Below, in pieces: positions 7,214 to 16,010 of a DNA stretch of 64,000 nucleotides (position 1 is its first letter; every line of letters starts with the position of its first letter). The stretch is taken from assembly GCA_017418975.1 (NCBI GenBank), contig JAFOMG010000012.1, forward strand, positions 124,001 through 188,000, given 5' to 3'. The notes beneath the pieces are model-generated. The model saw only the letters and a program-made list of their open reading frames with translations, did no database searches and was not told where the DNA came from. Origin of the DNA: Sphingomonas sp. Its GTDB lineage: Bacteria > Pseudomonadota > Alphaproteobacteria > Sphingomonadales > Sphingomonadaceae. The position numbers were made by a program, and so were the translations under genes.

Positions 7214-9175
7214 CTAGCCCGTCCTTGCTCCGCCGCGGCGCGCCTCCTGCCCCATCGCCTCGGTCACCGCGGCGGCAAGGCCGGCGATGGTGAACGGCTT
7301 GCGCAGCACGGTGCGCCCCTTGAAGATCGCCGCATCCGCCTCGCCGGCAAAGCCGGTGACGAAGAGCACCGCGACTCCTTCGATCCGATCGCCCAGCGCG
7401 GCGATCATCTCGGGACCGGTCCGGCCGGGCATCAGCACGTCGGACACGATCAGATCGAGCGACGGCAAGGCCGCGATCGCCGCGGGCACCGCCAGCGGAT
7501 CGTCGCAGCCGGTCGCACGATGGCCAAGCTCTCCCAGCGCCCCCAGCGTCGCGGCGAGCACGCGCGGATCATCTTCCACCACCAGGATGTCGAGCGCCCG
7601 CCCGCCAATATCCGAAGCATTCTCGGCGATGGGAGCCGCTGCGGGAGCCGCGCCTTCCCCGACATGGCGCGGCAGGTACAGCATCACCTGCGTGCCCTTG
7701 CCCGGCGCCGTGTCGATCCCGATCTCGCCCCCCGACTGGCGAACAAAGCCGAAGATCTGGCTGAGGCCCAGCCCCGTGCCCTTGCCCACCGGCTTGGTGG
7801 TGAAGAAGGGCTCGAACACGCGCTCCAGCACTTCGGGCGTCATCCCCATGCCGGTATCGCCCACTTCGATCGTGACATAATCGCCCGCGGCGCACTCGCC
7901 GACTTCGTTCTCGGTGAGGGTGATGCCGCCGGTGACGAAGCTCAGCGTCCCCTGCCCTTCCATCGCATCGCGCGCATTGACGGCGAGATTGAGCAGCGCG
8001 TTCTCGAGCTGGTGGCGGTCCACCCAGATCCGCCAGCCCATGCCCGCATCGTCCGTCTCCACCGCGATGCCGTCGCCCAGGGTGCGATCGAGCAGCTCCG
8101 TCATGCCGTCGATCAGGGCCCCCGCCTCCACCGCTTCGGGCAGCAGCGGCTCCGCCCGCGAAAAGGCGAGCAGCCGGCGGGTGAGCGCGGCGGCGCGATT
8201 CGCGCCCTCCATCGCATTCTCGATATGTTTTTGCGCATCGGGCCCGCCAGTGTGGAGGTGACGCTTGGCAAGCTCGAGCCCGCCGAGGACCACGGCGAGC
8301 ATGTTGTTGAAATCGTGCGCGATCCCGCCGGTGAGCTGGCCGACCGCTTCCATTTTCTGCGCCTGGCGAAGCTGCTCCTGCGCGGCCTCGCGCTCGCTTG
8401 CCTCGGTGCGCAGCTGCTCGGTGGCCTCGGCCACCGCTTCCTGCAGCTCGGCGGCGCGCTCGCGCTCGGCATCGGCCATGGCATCGGCAACCGCGCGCTC
8501 GCCCTGCGCCTCGATCGCCATCCAGCCCAGGAGCACCGCGCCGAGCACGATCAGGATGCCGAAGCCGGTGAGCAGCCGCGAGGCGAAGCCCGAATTGGCG
8601 AGCAGGTCCGCGGCCGCCTTGCTGCGGCCGTGGAGCGTGACTCGCTCCGAATCGACCACTTCGTTGAGCACTTGCTCCAGTTCGCTGCGCGCGGGGCTCG
8701 AGCGGACCTGGTAATAGCTGCCCCAGGCATCGCTGTGCCGCTTATAGGCCGAATAGAGGGCCGTGGTGGCCAGTTCCTTCCCGCGCGCGTCGAACGCCCG
8801 CTTCAGGCGGATCATCCGCGCGCGCTGATCGCCGCTGCCGGCGGTGAGCTGCTGGAGCCGCGTGAGCTGCTCGGTCGCCCGGTCCCATTGCGCGCCATAT
8901 TGCTGGCCGAGCTTGCGATCCGCGCTGACGACATAGCGGCCCAGCGCGGCCTCTGCCCCGGCGATCGCGCCGGAAAGCTGGTTGGCGCGCATGATCACGT
9001 CGAAGGTATGCTGCTGGCGCGCGATCGCGCGATCGCGCTCCGCATCGGTGCGCTGCTGGATGACCGCCACCGCCGCAAGCACGGCGATGCCAAGCAGCGC
9101 GAGCGCGCCGAGCAGCATGAACCGCCAGTTCGTCGCCCGGACAGCACGCTCCAGGGCGTTGTTGATCTCACTCAT
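7214..9175 (-). CDS. Hybrid sensor histidine kinase with C-terminal receiver
   Basis: The 653-residue protein has two membrane segments (about 18-40 and 200-222) enclosing a helical periplasmic domain of the CHASE3/four-helix type. A coiled-coil (about 225-275) leads to the HisKA domain with phospho-acceptor H287 in GGIAHDFNNML. The ATPase domain has an N box near 391-402, DTGMGM and GKGTGLGLS. A receiver with the aspartate in IVSDVLMPG and lysine in LRKPF closes the protein. This architecture fits a kinase that passes phosphate internally or to a separate phosphotransfer protein. No cognate regulator is adjacent. Its stop is TAG followed by GGT at the border of a repeat cluster. Confidence 0.92.
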   Translation of the reverse strand: MSEINNALERAVRATNWRFMLLGALALLGIAVLAAVAVIQQRTDAERDRAIARQQHTFDVIMRANQLSGAIAGAEAALGRYVVSADRKLGQQYGAQWDRATEQLTRLQQLTAGSGDQRARMIRLKRAFDARGKELATTALYSAYKRHSDAWGSYYQVRSSPARSELEQVLNEVVDSERVTLHGRSKAAADLLANSGFASRLLTGFGILIVLGAVLLGWMAIEAQGERAVADAMADAERERAAELQEAVAEATEQLRTEASEREAAQEQLRQAQKMEAVGQLTGGIAHDFNNMLAVVLGGLELAKRHLHTGGPDAQKHIENAMEGANRAAALTRRLLAFSRAEPLLPEAVEAGALIDGMTELLDRTLGDGIAVETDDAGMGWRIWVDRHQLENALLNLAVNARDAMEGQGTLSFVTGGITLTENEVGECAAGDYVTIEVGDTGMGMTPEVLERVFEPFFTTKPVGKGTGLGLSQIFGFVRQSGGEIGIDTAPGKGTQVMLYLPRHVGEGAAPAAAPIAENASDIGGRALDILVVEDDPRVLAATLGALGELGHRATGCDDPLAVPAAIAALPSLDLIVSDVLMPGRTGPEMIAALGDRIEGVAVLFVTGFAGEADAAIFKGRTVLRKPFTIAGLAAAVTEAMGQEARRGGARTG

Positions 9176-9220
9176 TACGGGCTCGATTTTAGTCGAGCCG
9201 ACAGGCGCTGAAAAGCGCCC

Positions 9221-10483
9221 TCAGCCGATGACCCCCACTGCCTGGCCCGCGGCCCGGAACAGGCCCAGCACGCGCTCGATCTGCTCGGCCGAATGCTCGG
9301 CGCACAGCGAGCAGCGCAGCAGATAGGTGCCGGCCGGAGTCGCGGGCGGGCGGGCCATGTTGACGTAGACGCCGCCGTCGAGCAGCGCCTGCCACATCAT
9401 CACCGCCTGTTCCTGATCCTCCAGGATCACCGCGATGATCGCGCTGTCCGGCGCCTCGGTGCCGAGCCGGAAGCCCATCGCCTTGAGGCCGCCGTGCAGC
9501 GCGCGGGCATTCTCCCACAGATGCGCGCGCTTGTTGTGGGCGTGCATCAGCTTGCGGATCGACATTGCCGCGGTCGCCACCACCGAGGGCGGCAGCGAAG
9601 CGGTGAAGATATAGGGGCGGCAGGCCAGGCGGATCGCCTCGAACTTGGGATGGTCCGAGATGCAGAAGCCGCCGACGGTGCCGACCGACTTGGAGAAGGT
9701 GCCGACGACGAAATCGACCTGGCCCTCGAGCCCCTGGTCCTCATAGACGCCGCGCCCGTTGGGGCCGAAAAAGCCCATCGAATGCGCCTCGTCCGACAGG
9801 ACCATGCAGCCATGCTTCTTGGCGACGGCGACCATTTCCTTCAGCGGCGCGATGTCGCCGAGCATCGAATAGACGCCCTCGAGCACCACCAGCTTGCCGG
9901 CCTCCCTGGGCAGGCGGCCCAGGCGCTTGTCGAGATCCTCCACGTCATTGTGGCGGAAGCGGACGATCTCGGCATTGCCCTGCTTGCAGCCGTCATAGAT
10001 CGAGGCGTGGCTGTCGGCGTCGAGGATGACATACTCGCCCTTCCCCACCAGCGTGGAGATCATGCCGAGATTGGCCATATAGCCGGTCGAGAAGACGATC
10101 GCGCCCGAGACGCCGTAGAATTCGCGCAGCGCCTGCTCGACTTCCATGTGATCGCGGAAGGTGCCGTTGAGCATGCGGCTGCCATTGGTGCCGGAGCCGA
10201 ACTTGTCGAGCGCGTCCTTGCCGGCCTGGATCACGTCCGGGTCGAAGGTCATGCCCATGTAATTATAGGTGCCGAGCAGGATCGTGTCCTTGCCCTTGAT
10301 CACCGCCTCGGTGGGCGACTTCACCTGCTCCATCACGATCGCGAAGGGATCGGTGACGCCGCTGTCGAGCAGCGCCTGGCGCTCGGCGATCAGGCCGTCG
10401 AACTTCGACATCAGGTCCCGCTCGGGCGGGATCGTGGCGGGGTTTGCGGCCAGCGCGTCGGCGGTGTTCAGGCTGTCGGTCAC
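9221..10483 (-). CDS. spt: Serine palmitoyltransferase
   Basis: This PLP enzyme condenses L-serine with palmitoyl-CoA or an acyl-ACP to 3-ketodihydrosphingosine, the first step of sphingolipid synthesis. The 420-residue length and numbering match the well-studied Sphingomonas paucimobilis enzyme: H159 in DADSHASIYDG stacks on the cofactor, D231 and H234 lie in SDEAHSMGFFG, and K265 in GTFSKSVGTVGG forms the Schiff base. The start is a GTG 8 bases after the stop of the ACP gene, which yields the family length; a longer upstream reading runs into that gene. The upstream acyl carrier protein probably delivers the acyl chain. Confidence 0.97.
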   Translation of the reverse strand: MTDSLNTADALAANPATIPPERDLMSKFDGLIAERQALLDSGVTDPFAIVMEQVKSPTEAVIKGKDTILLGTYNYMGMTFDPDVIQAGKDALDKFGSGTNGSRMLNGTFRDHMEVEQALREFYGVSGAIVFSTGYMANLGMISTLVGKGEYVILDADSHASIYDGCKQGNAEIVRFRHNDVEDLDKRLGRLPREAGKLVVLEGVYSMLGDIAPLKEMVAVAKKHGCMVLSDEAHSMGFFGPNGRGVYEDQGLEGQVDFVVGTFSKSVGTVGGFCISDHPKFEAIRLACRPYIFTASLPPSVVATAAMSIRKLMHAHNKRAHLWENARALHGGLKAMGFRLGTEAPDSAIIAVILEDQEQAVMMWQALLDGGVYVNMARPPATPAGTYLLRCSLCAEHSAEQIERVLGLFRAAGQAVGVIG

Positions 10484-10490
10484 GTGCCCG

Positions 10491-10733
10491 TCAGCCCTTG
10501 AGCTTCTGCACCGCGTCGACCAGCTGGCCGACATTCTCGATCTCCGCCTGCATGTTCATCGTGATGATGATGTCGAACTCGTCCTCGATCGCGGCGACGA
10601 AATCCATCACGGTGAGGCTGTCCCATTCGAGGTCACCGGCGAAGGTGGTGGCATCGGTGAGGGCGACGCCCTTCTTGTTGAAGGGCTCGATCTGGGCTGT
10701 GACGGTCTCGAAGACGGTGGCGCGGTCGGTCAT
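10491..10733 (-). CDS. Acyl carrier protein dedicated to serine palmitoyltransferase
   Basis: The 80-residue protein has the phosphopantetheine attachment serine S39 in LEWDSLTVMDFV, flanked by the acidic helix typical of carrier proteins. It lies 7 bp upstream of spt on the same strand, an arrangement also found in Caulobacter, where the paired carrier protein (AcpR) serves sphingolipid synthesis. It is distinct from the fatty-acid AcpP, which normally sits with fabF. A TTGGCA-N17-TAGAGG promoter-like pair just upstream (10742-10768, minus) would give a very short leader. Confidence 0.9.
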   Translation of the reverse strand: MTDRATVFETVTAQIEPFNKKGVALTDATTFAGDLEWDSLTVMDFVAAIEDEFDIIITMNMQAEIENVGQLVDAVQKLKG

Positions 10734-10958
10734 GGGGTCCCTCTAGTGGTATCGACAGGCAGTGCCAAGCGATTGCGGCGGAAACGGGCCGCTGGGAGGG
10801 CGCGGGCGGCGCGCAAGTTTACGAAACATACGCTGCGCGGCCCCGATTCCCCGCCCCGTGAAGCCGCCCGGGCCTCGGCGATGGCGGGGAGAGGCGGGCG
10901 GCATCCATCGGCGCAGGGGAAGACGATATCCGACATTGCGAGCGCGTGAGGGTATGGG

Positions 10959-11417
10959 TCAGTTCGTGACTCGCTTGATTGCGCAGGCCCGGCGGGGATC
11001 GGCGACGGTAAGGTCGCAGTTGATCTCGAGCCTCCGGGGGTAAGAGGAGCCGGCCCAGGTCGCGCCGCCGACGAGTTGGTTGCCGCCCTCCTGCATCCGG
11101 AGGATCTGAATGCTCTGGCGGCGCGGCGCTTCCTTGCGGAACTCGTAGCGGGCGTGCGGCATGACGCAGAGTTGGCCCGCAGTGGCGCAGCCGCCGATGC
11201 GCTGGCCAGGCAGCAACGAATGGTGGATCACGAAAGGATCCCGGCCCTGCTGGTCATAGATGAGCAACAAATAGGGCGCCTTGGCTTGCCTCACCTTCAA
11301 CGCAACGACGATATCCGGCATCACCGGCTTCCACAGCAACCATGCCGACATCGCACCCGCCACGCCGATCAGCAACCCCGCAACGGCGATCATCACCATT
11401 TCGCGCTTCACGTGCAT
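10959..11417 (-). CDS. Hypothetical single-pass membrane protein
   Basis: The 152-residue protein has an N-terminal membrane anchor (about 6-28: MVMIAVAGLLIGVAGAMSAW) and an exported domain with four cysteines. A GGGGGGA ribosome-binding site precedes the ATG at 11417, which I prefer to the ATG 51 bases upstream. I do not recognise the family. It is convergent with nothing and stands alone between the sphingolipid genes and a divergent FAD-dependent protein, so a role in envelope biology is only a guess. Confidence 0.7.
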   Translation of the reverse strand: MHVKREMVMIAVAGLLIGVAGAMSAWLLWKPVMPDIVVALKVRQAKAPYLLLIYDQQGRDPFVIHHSLLPGQRIGGCATAGQLCVMPHARYEFRKEAPRRQSIQILRMQEGGNQLVGGATWAGSSYPRRLEINCDLTVADPRRACAIKRVTN

Positions 11418-11512
11418 CTGTCCCCCCTGTTGCCGAGCCCGTCCTAATCGACGGACATGACAAGCCAAACGCGGGATTTGAGGGAAGCCGCATTCCCCGC
11501 TAGAGGCCCGGG

Positions 11513-13141
11513 ATGCTTCGCCTGTCCGGACTATATCTGCCGCTCGACCATGCGCCCGAGGCCCTGCCCGAAGCGATCGCCAGGCGGCTGGGCATCGAGC
11601 CCGCCGAGCTCAAGCGCCATACCCTTTATCGCCGCGGCAACGACGCGCGCCGGCGCAACGCGATCCAGCTGGTCTATACCGTCGATGTCGAGCTGGCCGA
11701 CGAAGCGGCGGTGCTCGCGCGCTTCCCGGACGACAAGGACCTGCGCCCCACCCCGGACATGGCATATCGCTTCCCGGTGACGGCGCCGAGCGGCTGGGAC
11801 GGCCTGCGCCCCGTGGTGATCGGCGCGGGACCGTGCGGCCTGTTCGCCGGGCTGATCCTGGCGCAGATGGGCTTCCGGCCGATCATCCTCGATCGCGGCA
11901 AGGTGGTGCGCCAGCGCACCAAGGATACCTGGGGCCTGTGGCGCCGCGCCGAACTGAACCCGGACAGCAATGTGCAGTTCGGCGAAGGCGGCGCCGGCAC
12001 CTTCTCCGACGGCAAGCTCTATTGCCGGGTGAAGGACCCGCGCTTCCTGGGCCGCAAGGTGCTGGAGGAGTTCGTCAAGGCCGGCGCGCCCGACGACATA
12101 TTGTGGGAGGCGCATCCGCATATCGGCACCTTCCGCCTCGTCACCATGGTCGAGAGCATGCGGGCCACGATCGAGGCGCTGGGCGGCGAATATCGCTGGG
12201 AGACGCGAGTCGACGATCTCGAGCTCGAGCGCACGCCGGACGGGAACCAGCGGATGCGCGGGCTGCACCTGCATGACGGCAGCTTTCTCGAGGCCGACCA
12301 TGTCGTGCTCGCGGTGGGGCACAGCGCCCGGCCGACCTTCGAGATGCTCCACCGGCGCGGCGTGCATGTCGAGGCCAAGCCCTTCGCGATCGGCGTGCGG
12401 ATCGAGCATCCGCAGAGCTGGATCGACCGGGCGCGCTTCGGCAAGTGCGCCGGGCATCCGGACCTGGGCGCGGCGGCCTATAGCCTGGTCCATCACTGCG
12501 CGAACGGGCGCAGCGTCTACAGCTTCTGCATGTGCCCGGGCGGGCGCGTGGTCGCGGCGACCAGCGAGGAGGGCCGCGTCGTCACCAACGGGATGAGCCA
12601 ATATTCGCGCGCGGAGTTCAACGCGAACTCCGGGCTGGTCGTGGCGATCGATCCCGCGCGCGACTATCCGGACGGGCCGCTGGCCGGGATCGCGCTGCAG
12701 CGGCATTGGGAAGACCTGGCCTATGTCGCCGGGGGCTCCAACTATCACGCGCCGGGGCAGCGCGTGGGCGACCTGCTCGCGGGCCGGGCTTCCACCGCGC
12801 TGGGCGAAGTCATCCCCTCCTACAAGCCGGGCGTGAAGATGACCGACCTGTCCGAATGCCTGCCCGGCTTCGCGATCGAGGCGTTCCGCGAGGCGCTGCC
12901 GGTGTTCGGCCGCCAGATCGCCAATTACGACCATCCCGACGCGGTGATGACCGGGGTGGAGACGCGCACCTCCTCGCCGGTGCGGATCACCCGCGGCAAG
13001 GATCACCAGAGCCTGAACGTGGCGCGGCTGTTCCCGGCGGGCGAAGGCGCGGGTTATGCGGGCGGCATCCTCTCGGCGGCGATCGACGGGATCAAGACCG
13101 CCGAGGCCGTGGCGCGCAGCATGACGGGGATGCCCGCTTAG
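11513..13141 (+). CDS. FAD-dependent dehydrogenase of the COG2509 type
   Basis: The 542-residue protein has an N-terminal domain of about 95 residues, then the Rossmann FAD motif VVIGAGPCGLFAGLILAQMG (about 102-121). The ribityl-contacting GEGGAGTFSDGKL (about 157-169) and the late FPAGEGAGYAGGILSAA (about 510-526) are typical of the uncharacterised FAD-dependent dehydrogenase family COG2509. Substrate and pathway are not known. It has no close operon partner. The TAG stop is followed by GGT and leads into a repeat-rich interval. Confidence 0.85.
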   Translation: MLRLSGLYLPLDHAPEALPEAIARRLGIEPAELKRHTLYRRGNDARRRNAIQLVYTVDVELADEAAVLARFPDDKDLRPTPDMAYRFPVTAPSGWDGLRPVVIGAGPCGLFAGLILAQMGFRPIILDRGKVVRQRTKDTWGLWRRAELNPDSNVQFGEGGAGTFSDGKLYCRVKDPRFLGRKVLEEFVKAGAPDDILWEAHPHIGTFRLVTMVESMRATIEALGGEYRWETRVDDLELERTPDGNQRMRGLHLHDGSFLEADHVVLAVGHSARPTFEMLHRRGVHVEAKPFAIGVRIEHPQSWIDRARFGKCAGHPDLGAAAYSLVHHCANGRSVYSFCMCPGGRVVAATSEEGRVVTNGMSQYSRAEFNANSGLVVAIDPARDYPDGPLAGIALQRHWEDLAYVAGGSNYHAPGQRVGDLLAGRASTALGEVIPSYKPGVKMTDLSECLPGFAIEAFREALPVFGRQIANYDHPDAVMTGVETRTSSPVRITRGKDHQSLNVARLFPAGEGAGYAGGILSAAIDGIKTAEAVARSMTGMPA

Positions 13142-13227
13142 GGTCACGACCCAATCAGCAAACCCCGCCATCCCCGCGCGGGCGGAGTTGACGAAAGAAA
13201 TCAAAGCCCTGACCGGGTTTCGACCCC

Positions 13228-13337
13228 AGGTTGAGGACTCATATTCCTCCTTCGTCACCCCGGCCTTGCGCCGGAGTCCCGCTATCTCGCCGGCGCAGGA
13301 ACAAGCGGGATCGCGGCGCAAGGACGGGATGCCGGGG
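13228..13337 (+). repeat. Composite palindromic repeat, copy 3 (diverged)
   Basis: AGGTTGAGGACTCATATTCC opens a stretch homologous to the repeats at 6823-6942 and 25069-25187, with the same CCGGCCTTGCGCCGG palindrome and TATCTCGCC linker but more substitutions. A shorter REP-like unit (CCATCCCCGCGCGGGCGGA) lies just before it at about 13168-13187. Together they fill the convergent interval between the FAD protein and the transporter gene. Confidence 0.75.
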
Positions 13338-13358
13338 CTTGCCGGCCGAATCCTGACC

Positions 13359-14309
13359 CTAGGCAGGCACCGGCTGTGCCGGGGGCCGCCGATGCGCGGC
13401 CAGGCAGGAGATCACGCTCGCCACCACCAGCACAAAGGCCAGCATCTCCGGCAGCGTCGGGCCGCGATGCTCCCAGGCAAAGGCATAGAGCAGGGCGAAC
13501 AGCGTCTCGAAAGTGATCATCTGCCCGGCCAGGGTGAGCGGCAGCAGGCGGCTCATCTTGTTCCACAGCGCATTGCCGACGATCGAGGCGAAGATCGCCA
13601 CTCCGGCCGAGACCGCGACGAACAGCGCCCAATCCCCCGCTCCATGGCTCCGCACGCCGAGCAGCAGCGCCAGCGGGACCAGTGCCAGGCTCTGGGCGCC
13701 GGTGACGATGCCGATCAACAGGCTCCAGTCGTGCGACGAGATCGCCTTCACCCGGCCGAGCATATGGTTGTTGCCCACGGCATAGGCGCTCCAGGACGCC
13801 AGCGCGCCGATCGCGCAGACCAGCCCGGCGAGCTGCGCGGCGACGGGACGGGCCGAAGGCAGGAACAGCGCCTGCCAGCCGATGCAGACCGCGCCGCCCA
13901 CGCAGAGCAGCAGCGACGGCGCGAGCCGGGCGAGCGGCACGGCGTCGCGGGCGCGACTGCCCGCGATGGTGACGACGACGGGAAGGAAGCCGATCACCAG
14001 CGCGGTGATCGCGGCGCCGCCAAGCTGCACGGCGCCGGCGAGCAGCAGATAGTAGAAGGTGTTGCCGGCCAGCGCGAGCAGCGCCAGCGCGCGCCACTCG
14101 CCTGCCCCGAGCTGCCCGGCAAGCCCGCGCCAGCGCGGGGCGATCAGCGCGGCGGAGATCAGGCCATAGGCAAGATAGCGGCCGATGGTCAGCTCGAGCG
14201 GCCCGAAGGCGCGCGCGAGCTCGGGCGCGAGGAACACCAGCCCCCAGAACGCGCCGGCGGCCGCGCCGCACAGCACGCCCAGCACCATCGATCCGCGTTC
14301 GCCCGACAT
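13359..14309 (-). CDS. EamA/DMT-family transporter
   Basis: The 316-residue protein has about ten hydrophobic segments in two EamA repeats (about 8-145 and 160-300), the drug/metabolite transporter architecture. Typical features are GAFWGLVFLAPELA in the first helix and WSAYAVGNNHMLG at the start of the second repeat. It probably exports an amino acid or other small metabolite. It is divergent from an Lrp/AsnC-type regulator with only 89 bp between starts. That arrangement usually means the regulator controls the exporter in response to an amino acid. Confidence 0.87.
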   Translation of the reverse strand: MSGERGSMVLGVLCGAAAGAFWGLVFLAPELARAFGPLELTIGRYLAYGLISAALIAPRWRGLAGQLGAGEWRALALLALAGNTFYYLLLAGAVQLGGAAITALVIGFLPVVVTIAGSRARDAVPLARLAPSLLLCVGGAVCIGWQALFLPSARPVAAQLAGLVCAIGALASWSAYAVGNNHMLGRVKAISSHDWSLLIGIVTGAQSLALVPLALLLGVRSHGAGDWALFVAVSAGVAIFASIVGNALWNKMSRLLPLTLAGQMITFETLFALLYAFAWEHRGPTLPEMLAFVLVVASVISCLAAHRRPPAQPVPA

Positions 14310-14398
14310 GTCCTTTTCCCTTCGTGGCGAGGAATATCATCGCACCGATGGGCCGTGTGCTCTTGATTGGCCGGCGCAATGCAACAAAAACTCGCACC

Positions 14399-14887
14399 AT
14401 GGCCAGCGAACAGGGCAAATCCGCGCGGATACTCGACAGCTTCGATCGGGCGATCCTGCGAATCGTGCAGGCGGACAACAAGCTGCCGCAGCGGCGGATC
14501 GCCGAGGCGGTGAACCTCTCCGCGGCGGCGGTGCAGCGGCGGATCGCCGCGATGGAGGCGGCCGGCGTCATCGCGCGCAACGTGGCGATCGTCGATCCCG
14601 ATGCGGTGCCGCTCACCATCACTTCCATCGTCGAGGTGCAGCTGATCGACGAGCGCACGCCTACGGTGGAACGGGCCCGGCAGCTGTTCCTCGCCACGCC
14701 CGAGGTGCAGCAATGCTATTACGTCACCGGCGGCGTGAGCTTCATGCTGGTGATCGTCACGTCGGACATGCGCGCCTATTCGGCGCTGACCCGCCGGCTG
14801 TTCGCCGAGAACGACTGCATCGCCAGCTATCGCTCGCTGATCGCGCTCGACCGGGTGAAGACCGATACGAGCATCGTCATTCCCTAG
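14399..14887 (+). CDS. Lrp/AsnC-family transcriptional regulator
   Basis: The 162-residue protein starts with the winged helix-turn-helix LDSFDRAILRIVQADNKLPQ, where AEAVNLSAAAVQRRIAAME is the recognition region. The RAM ligand-binding domain follows, with VQQCYYVTGGVSFMLVIVT. The ATG at 14399 places the helix-turn-helix at the usual distance; an in-frame ATG 75 bases upstream would add residues not seen in the family. It is divergent from the EamA transporter and probably regulates it, sensing an amino acid. The TAG stop is fused to the end motif of the neighbouring repeat (CTAGGTTGAAAACCC). Confidence 0.88.
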   Translation: MASEQGKSARILDSFDRAILRIVQADNKLPQRRIAEAVNLSAAAVQRRIAAMEAAGVIARNVAIVDPDAVPLTITSIVEVQLIDERTPTVERARQLFLATPEVQQCYYVTGGVSFMLVIVTSDMRAYSALTRRLFAENDCIASYRSLIALDRVKTDTSIVIP

Positions 14888-15108
14888 GTTGAAAACCCAA
14901 GCAAGACTTTGATTTATTTCACAATTTCTACGAATCCCTTCGCCATCCCCGCGCAGGCGGGATCCAGGGCCGAGGGCGGGTTACGCTCAGTCGAGTCCCG
15001 CGCGCTCCGGGGGGCGCCGGCTTGGTGGCCTCTTTGTCCCGCGCTACCCTGGATCCCCGCCTGCGCGGGGAGGACGCGGTCTGCAGATCGAGTCGTACCC
15101 CAGCCTAG
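14884..15108. repeat. Repeat cluster between convergent genes
   Basis: CTAGGTTGAAAACCCAAGC at the left resembles the right half of the inverted repeat at 6950-6983. Inverted REP-like units follow at about 14941-14970 and 15047-15077 (GGATCCCCGCCTGCGCGGGG). The right border is CCAGCCTAG, the same end motif in reverse. Both flanking genes stop inside the CTAG borders. Confidence 0.75.
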
Positions 15109-16010
15109 AGCAGCCCCTGCCCGCGATACCAGGCGGCGGTCGCGGCTAGGCCGGCGGCGGTTTCCACCTGCGGCGTCCACAGATTGGCGGGGGGGCGCCG
15201 CGCCGGATCGATCACCCAGTCCTGATGGCAGAAATAGGCGACGCGGTCCGGCGTGAGCTTGGCATTCCCGCCGCGCACCAGCCGATCGAGATGCGCGCCG
15301 GCCAGGAGCAGCGGCTGGGGGAGCGCGAAGGAAACGACGCGCTTGCCGAGCGCCGCGCCGATCGCCTGGGCGAACTGCTTGTGGCTCCAGCCATGCTCGG
15401 TGCCGTCGTCCGCGTCGAGGATCTGGTTGCAGCCGTCGGTGGCGGCGAGCGCGAGGAGGAGGCGGCCGAGGTCGCTCACTTCGAGCAGCGAGATGCGCCC
15501 GCCGCGCGGCATCAGCGCCAGCCCCTTGCTGGCCAGCTTGAACAGCTCGAGCATCTCGAGGTCGCCGGGGCCGTAGATGGCGGGCGGCCGGACGATGGCC
15601 CAGTCGAGGCCCGAGGCCATGACCAGCCGGTCGCCCTCGGCCTTGGACCAGCCATAGGTGGAGAGCTCCGGCTCGCGCGCGGCGAGCGAGGAGACATGGA
15701 CGAAGCGGCGCACGCCCTTCGCCTCGGCGGCCGCCAGCATGTTGCGCACGCCGTCGATGTTGCCGGCGGCGAAGCCCGCGCGGTCGGGCGCGTTGACCAC
15801 GCCGGCGACGTGGATGACGGCATCGGCGCCTTCGCACAGTTCGGCGAGCGCCTGCGCATTGCCCAGGTCGCCCTGGATCCAGGCGATGTCCGCATGCCCG
15901 GCCTGCGGACGGCGCGTGAGGGCGCGGACCTGGTGGCCGGCTTCGAGCGCGAGGGCGATCAGGCGGGTGCCGACAAAGCCGGTGCCGCCGGTAAGGGCGA
16001 TGGTGGTCAC
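15105..16010 (-). CDS. NAD-dependent epimerase/dehydratase family protein
   Basis: The 301-residue protein is an extended short-chain dehydrogenase. It has the Rossmann motif ALTGGTGFVGTRL (about 5-17), DAVIHVAGVVN (about 63-73) and the catalytic pair in STYGWSKAEGD (about 117-127), where YGWSK replaces the usual YxxxK. Members act on nucleotide sugars or as complex I assembly-type atypical SDRs; the substrate cannot be read from sequence. The start is GTG, overlapping the proB stop in GTGA, so it is translationally coupled to proline synthesis genes. Its TAG stop lies in the CTAG border of a repeat cluster. Confidence 0.84.
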   Translation of the reverse strand: MTTIALTGGTGFVGTRLIALALEAGHQVRALTRRPQAGHADIAWIQGDLGNAQALAELCEGADAVIHVAGVVNAPDRAGFAAGNIDGVRNMLAAAEAKGVRRFVHVSSLAAREPELSTYGWSKAEGDRLVMASGLDWAIVRPPAIYGPGDLEMLELFKLASKGLALMPRGGRISLLEVSDLGRLLLALAATDGCNQILDADDGTEHGWSHKQFAQAIGAALGKRVVSFALPQPLLLAGAHLDRLVRGGNAKLTPDRVAYFCHQDWVIDPARRPPANLWTPQVETAAGLAATAAWYRGQGLL

